From Micromonospora echinofusca (lineage in GTDB: Bacteria > Actinomycetota > Actinomycetes > Mycobacteriales > Micromonosporaceae), in contig NZ_LT607733.1 of NCBI RefSeq assembly GCF_900091445.1, positions 6,864,001 to 6,928,000 of the forward strand: 64,000 nucleotides of DNA, given 5' to 3'. Below the pieces are notes generated by a model, which saw only the letters and a list, made by a program, of their open reading frames with translations, was not told the DNA's origin and did no database searches. The translations under genes and the position numbers were made by a program. Below, one piece after another: positions 63,442-64,000 of this stretch. Every line of letters starts with the position of its first letter. The stretch's first letter is position 1.

Positions 63442-64000
63442 ATGGACGCCGACGCGGCAGACCGGCCGGAATCCGCCCCGGATCCCGGTGAGCAGGCGAC
63501 TCCGGGTGGCACCGACGACCGGCTGCGCGGCGTCGTACTGGCCGTGGCGGGGCTGGCCGCGCTGGTCGGCGGCGGCTGGTGGTGGCAGGCCGAGGCGCCC
63601 CGCACCGACCCCGTACCGGCCGCGTCGAGCAACGTCGCGCCGGCGGACCGGGCCCGACTCGGTGTCTCATCGCAGGCCGGGGCCCGGGTCATGGTGACGG
63701 AAGGGGCCGGGGGCATCACCAACGTCTGGGTCGTCGATCCGGCGACCGGTGCTGTGGTCGGGACCGCCCCGGGCAGCGGCGCCACCTTCCGGACCGACCC
63801 GCGCGGCGGCGACGCGCTCCGGGTCGACGTCAGGCCCGGCGGGCCTGACGATTCCCGCCGTCTCATGGACGAACGGCTCGACGGGGCCGTGCGGCGCGGC
63901 GGGCTGGACAGCTTCCCCGGCACGCTCTGGACCGCCCGGGCCCTACTGGGCCCGGGGAAGGGCCTGGTCAAGCAGGCCTCCGCCGAGGGCGGGGCCCGGC
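63442..64000 (+). CDS. Hypothetical membrane-anchored protein, 5' part
   Basis: The frame runs off the end of the window; 186 codons are visible. A polar N-terminus of about 27 residues is followed by one membrane helix (about 30-48) ending in three Trp residues, then an outer region with no recognised domain. It is probably leaderless and separate from the polyketide cluster. Function unknown. Confidence 0.65.
   Translation, partial: MDADAADRPESAPDPGEQATPGGTDDRLRGVVLAVAGLAALVGGGWWWQAEAPRTDPVPAASSNVAPADRARLGVSSQAGARVMVTEGAGGITNVWVVDPATGAVVGTAPGSGATFRTDPRGGDALRVDVRPGGPDDSRRLMDERLDGAVRRGGLDSFPGTLWTARALLGPGKGLVKQASAEGGAR

Overview
This 64 kb window is a stretch of actinobacterial chromosome with very high G+C and GTG starts throughout. 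It most resembles the family Micromonosporaceae, probably Micromonospora or a close relative. This is inferred from gene content and order (tilS, hpt, ftsH, folE ... folP, folB, folK; panC, panD; nadB, nadC, coaX, lysS, lsr2, clpC; mutY, disA, radA) and from a type III polyketide synthase/UbiA cluster like the alkyl-hydroquinone cluster of Actinoplanes. No rRNA, tRNA, CRISPR array, transposase or phage gene was seen.

Layout. 1-1.05 kb: 3' end of an eccD-like type VII secretion gene, convergent with ppa. 1.7-12.7 kb: housekeeping genes (dacB, a zinc metalloprotease, tilS, a gamma-glutamyltransferase, a GlxA-type regulator, hpt, ftsH, folE). 12.8-25.4 kb: a block, mostly on the minus strand, that separates folE from folP. 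It holds a degenerate FtsK/EccC-like ATPase with a membrane partner and a seven-gene operon that looks like a Gram-positive type IV secretion machine: pilin-like peptide, PrgI/VirB3-like, VirB4 ATPase, VirB6-like, VirB8-like, a wall hydrolase with lysozyme-like and M23 domains, and one unknown. No relaxase or coupling protein is visible. 25.7-28.1 kb: folP-folB-folK and a DUF3180 gene. 28.2-30.3 kb: three genes of unknown function. 30.4-34.2 kb: a glycine-betaine/choline-type ABC transporter whose binding protein appears circularly permuted. 34.3-36.1 kb: a coiled-coil and disordered membrane protein. 36.2-38.4 kb: a stand-alone nuoD overlapping a MidA/NDUFAF7-type methyltransferase. 38.6-45.5 kb: pantothenate and NAD synthesis (DUF2520-panC-panD, nadB-nadC, coaX) with a septum-formation-type lipoprotein. 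45.6-50.7 kb: lysS, lsr2, clpC. 50.7-52.1 kb: a long leader with a three-copy 83-bp array before a secreted C39-like peptidase. 52.2-59.2 kb: mutY, an ACT protein coupled to peptide deformylase, disA, radA and two envelope proteins. 59.4-63.4 kb: a small meroterpenoid-type cluster. The window ends inside a membrane protein gene.

How the parts work together. The cofactor genes form short translationally coupled operons with ATGA or GTGA overlaps. The secretion-like operon is also tightly packed and has its own promoter-like site divergent from folP; a near-consensus SOS box lies between them. About ten genes have a TANNNT hexamer six to nine bases before the start codon, which fits leaderless transcription. 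Several intergenic regions hold short tandem repeats with exact periods (54, 59, 34 and 83 bp).
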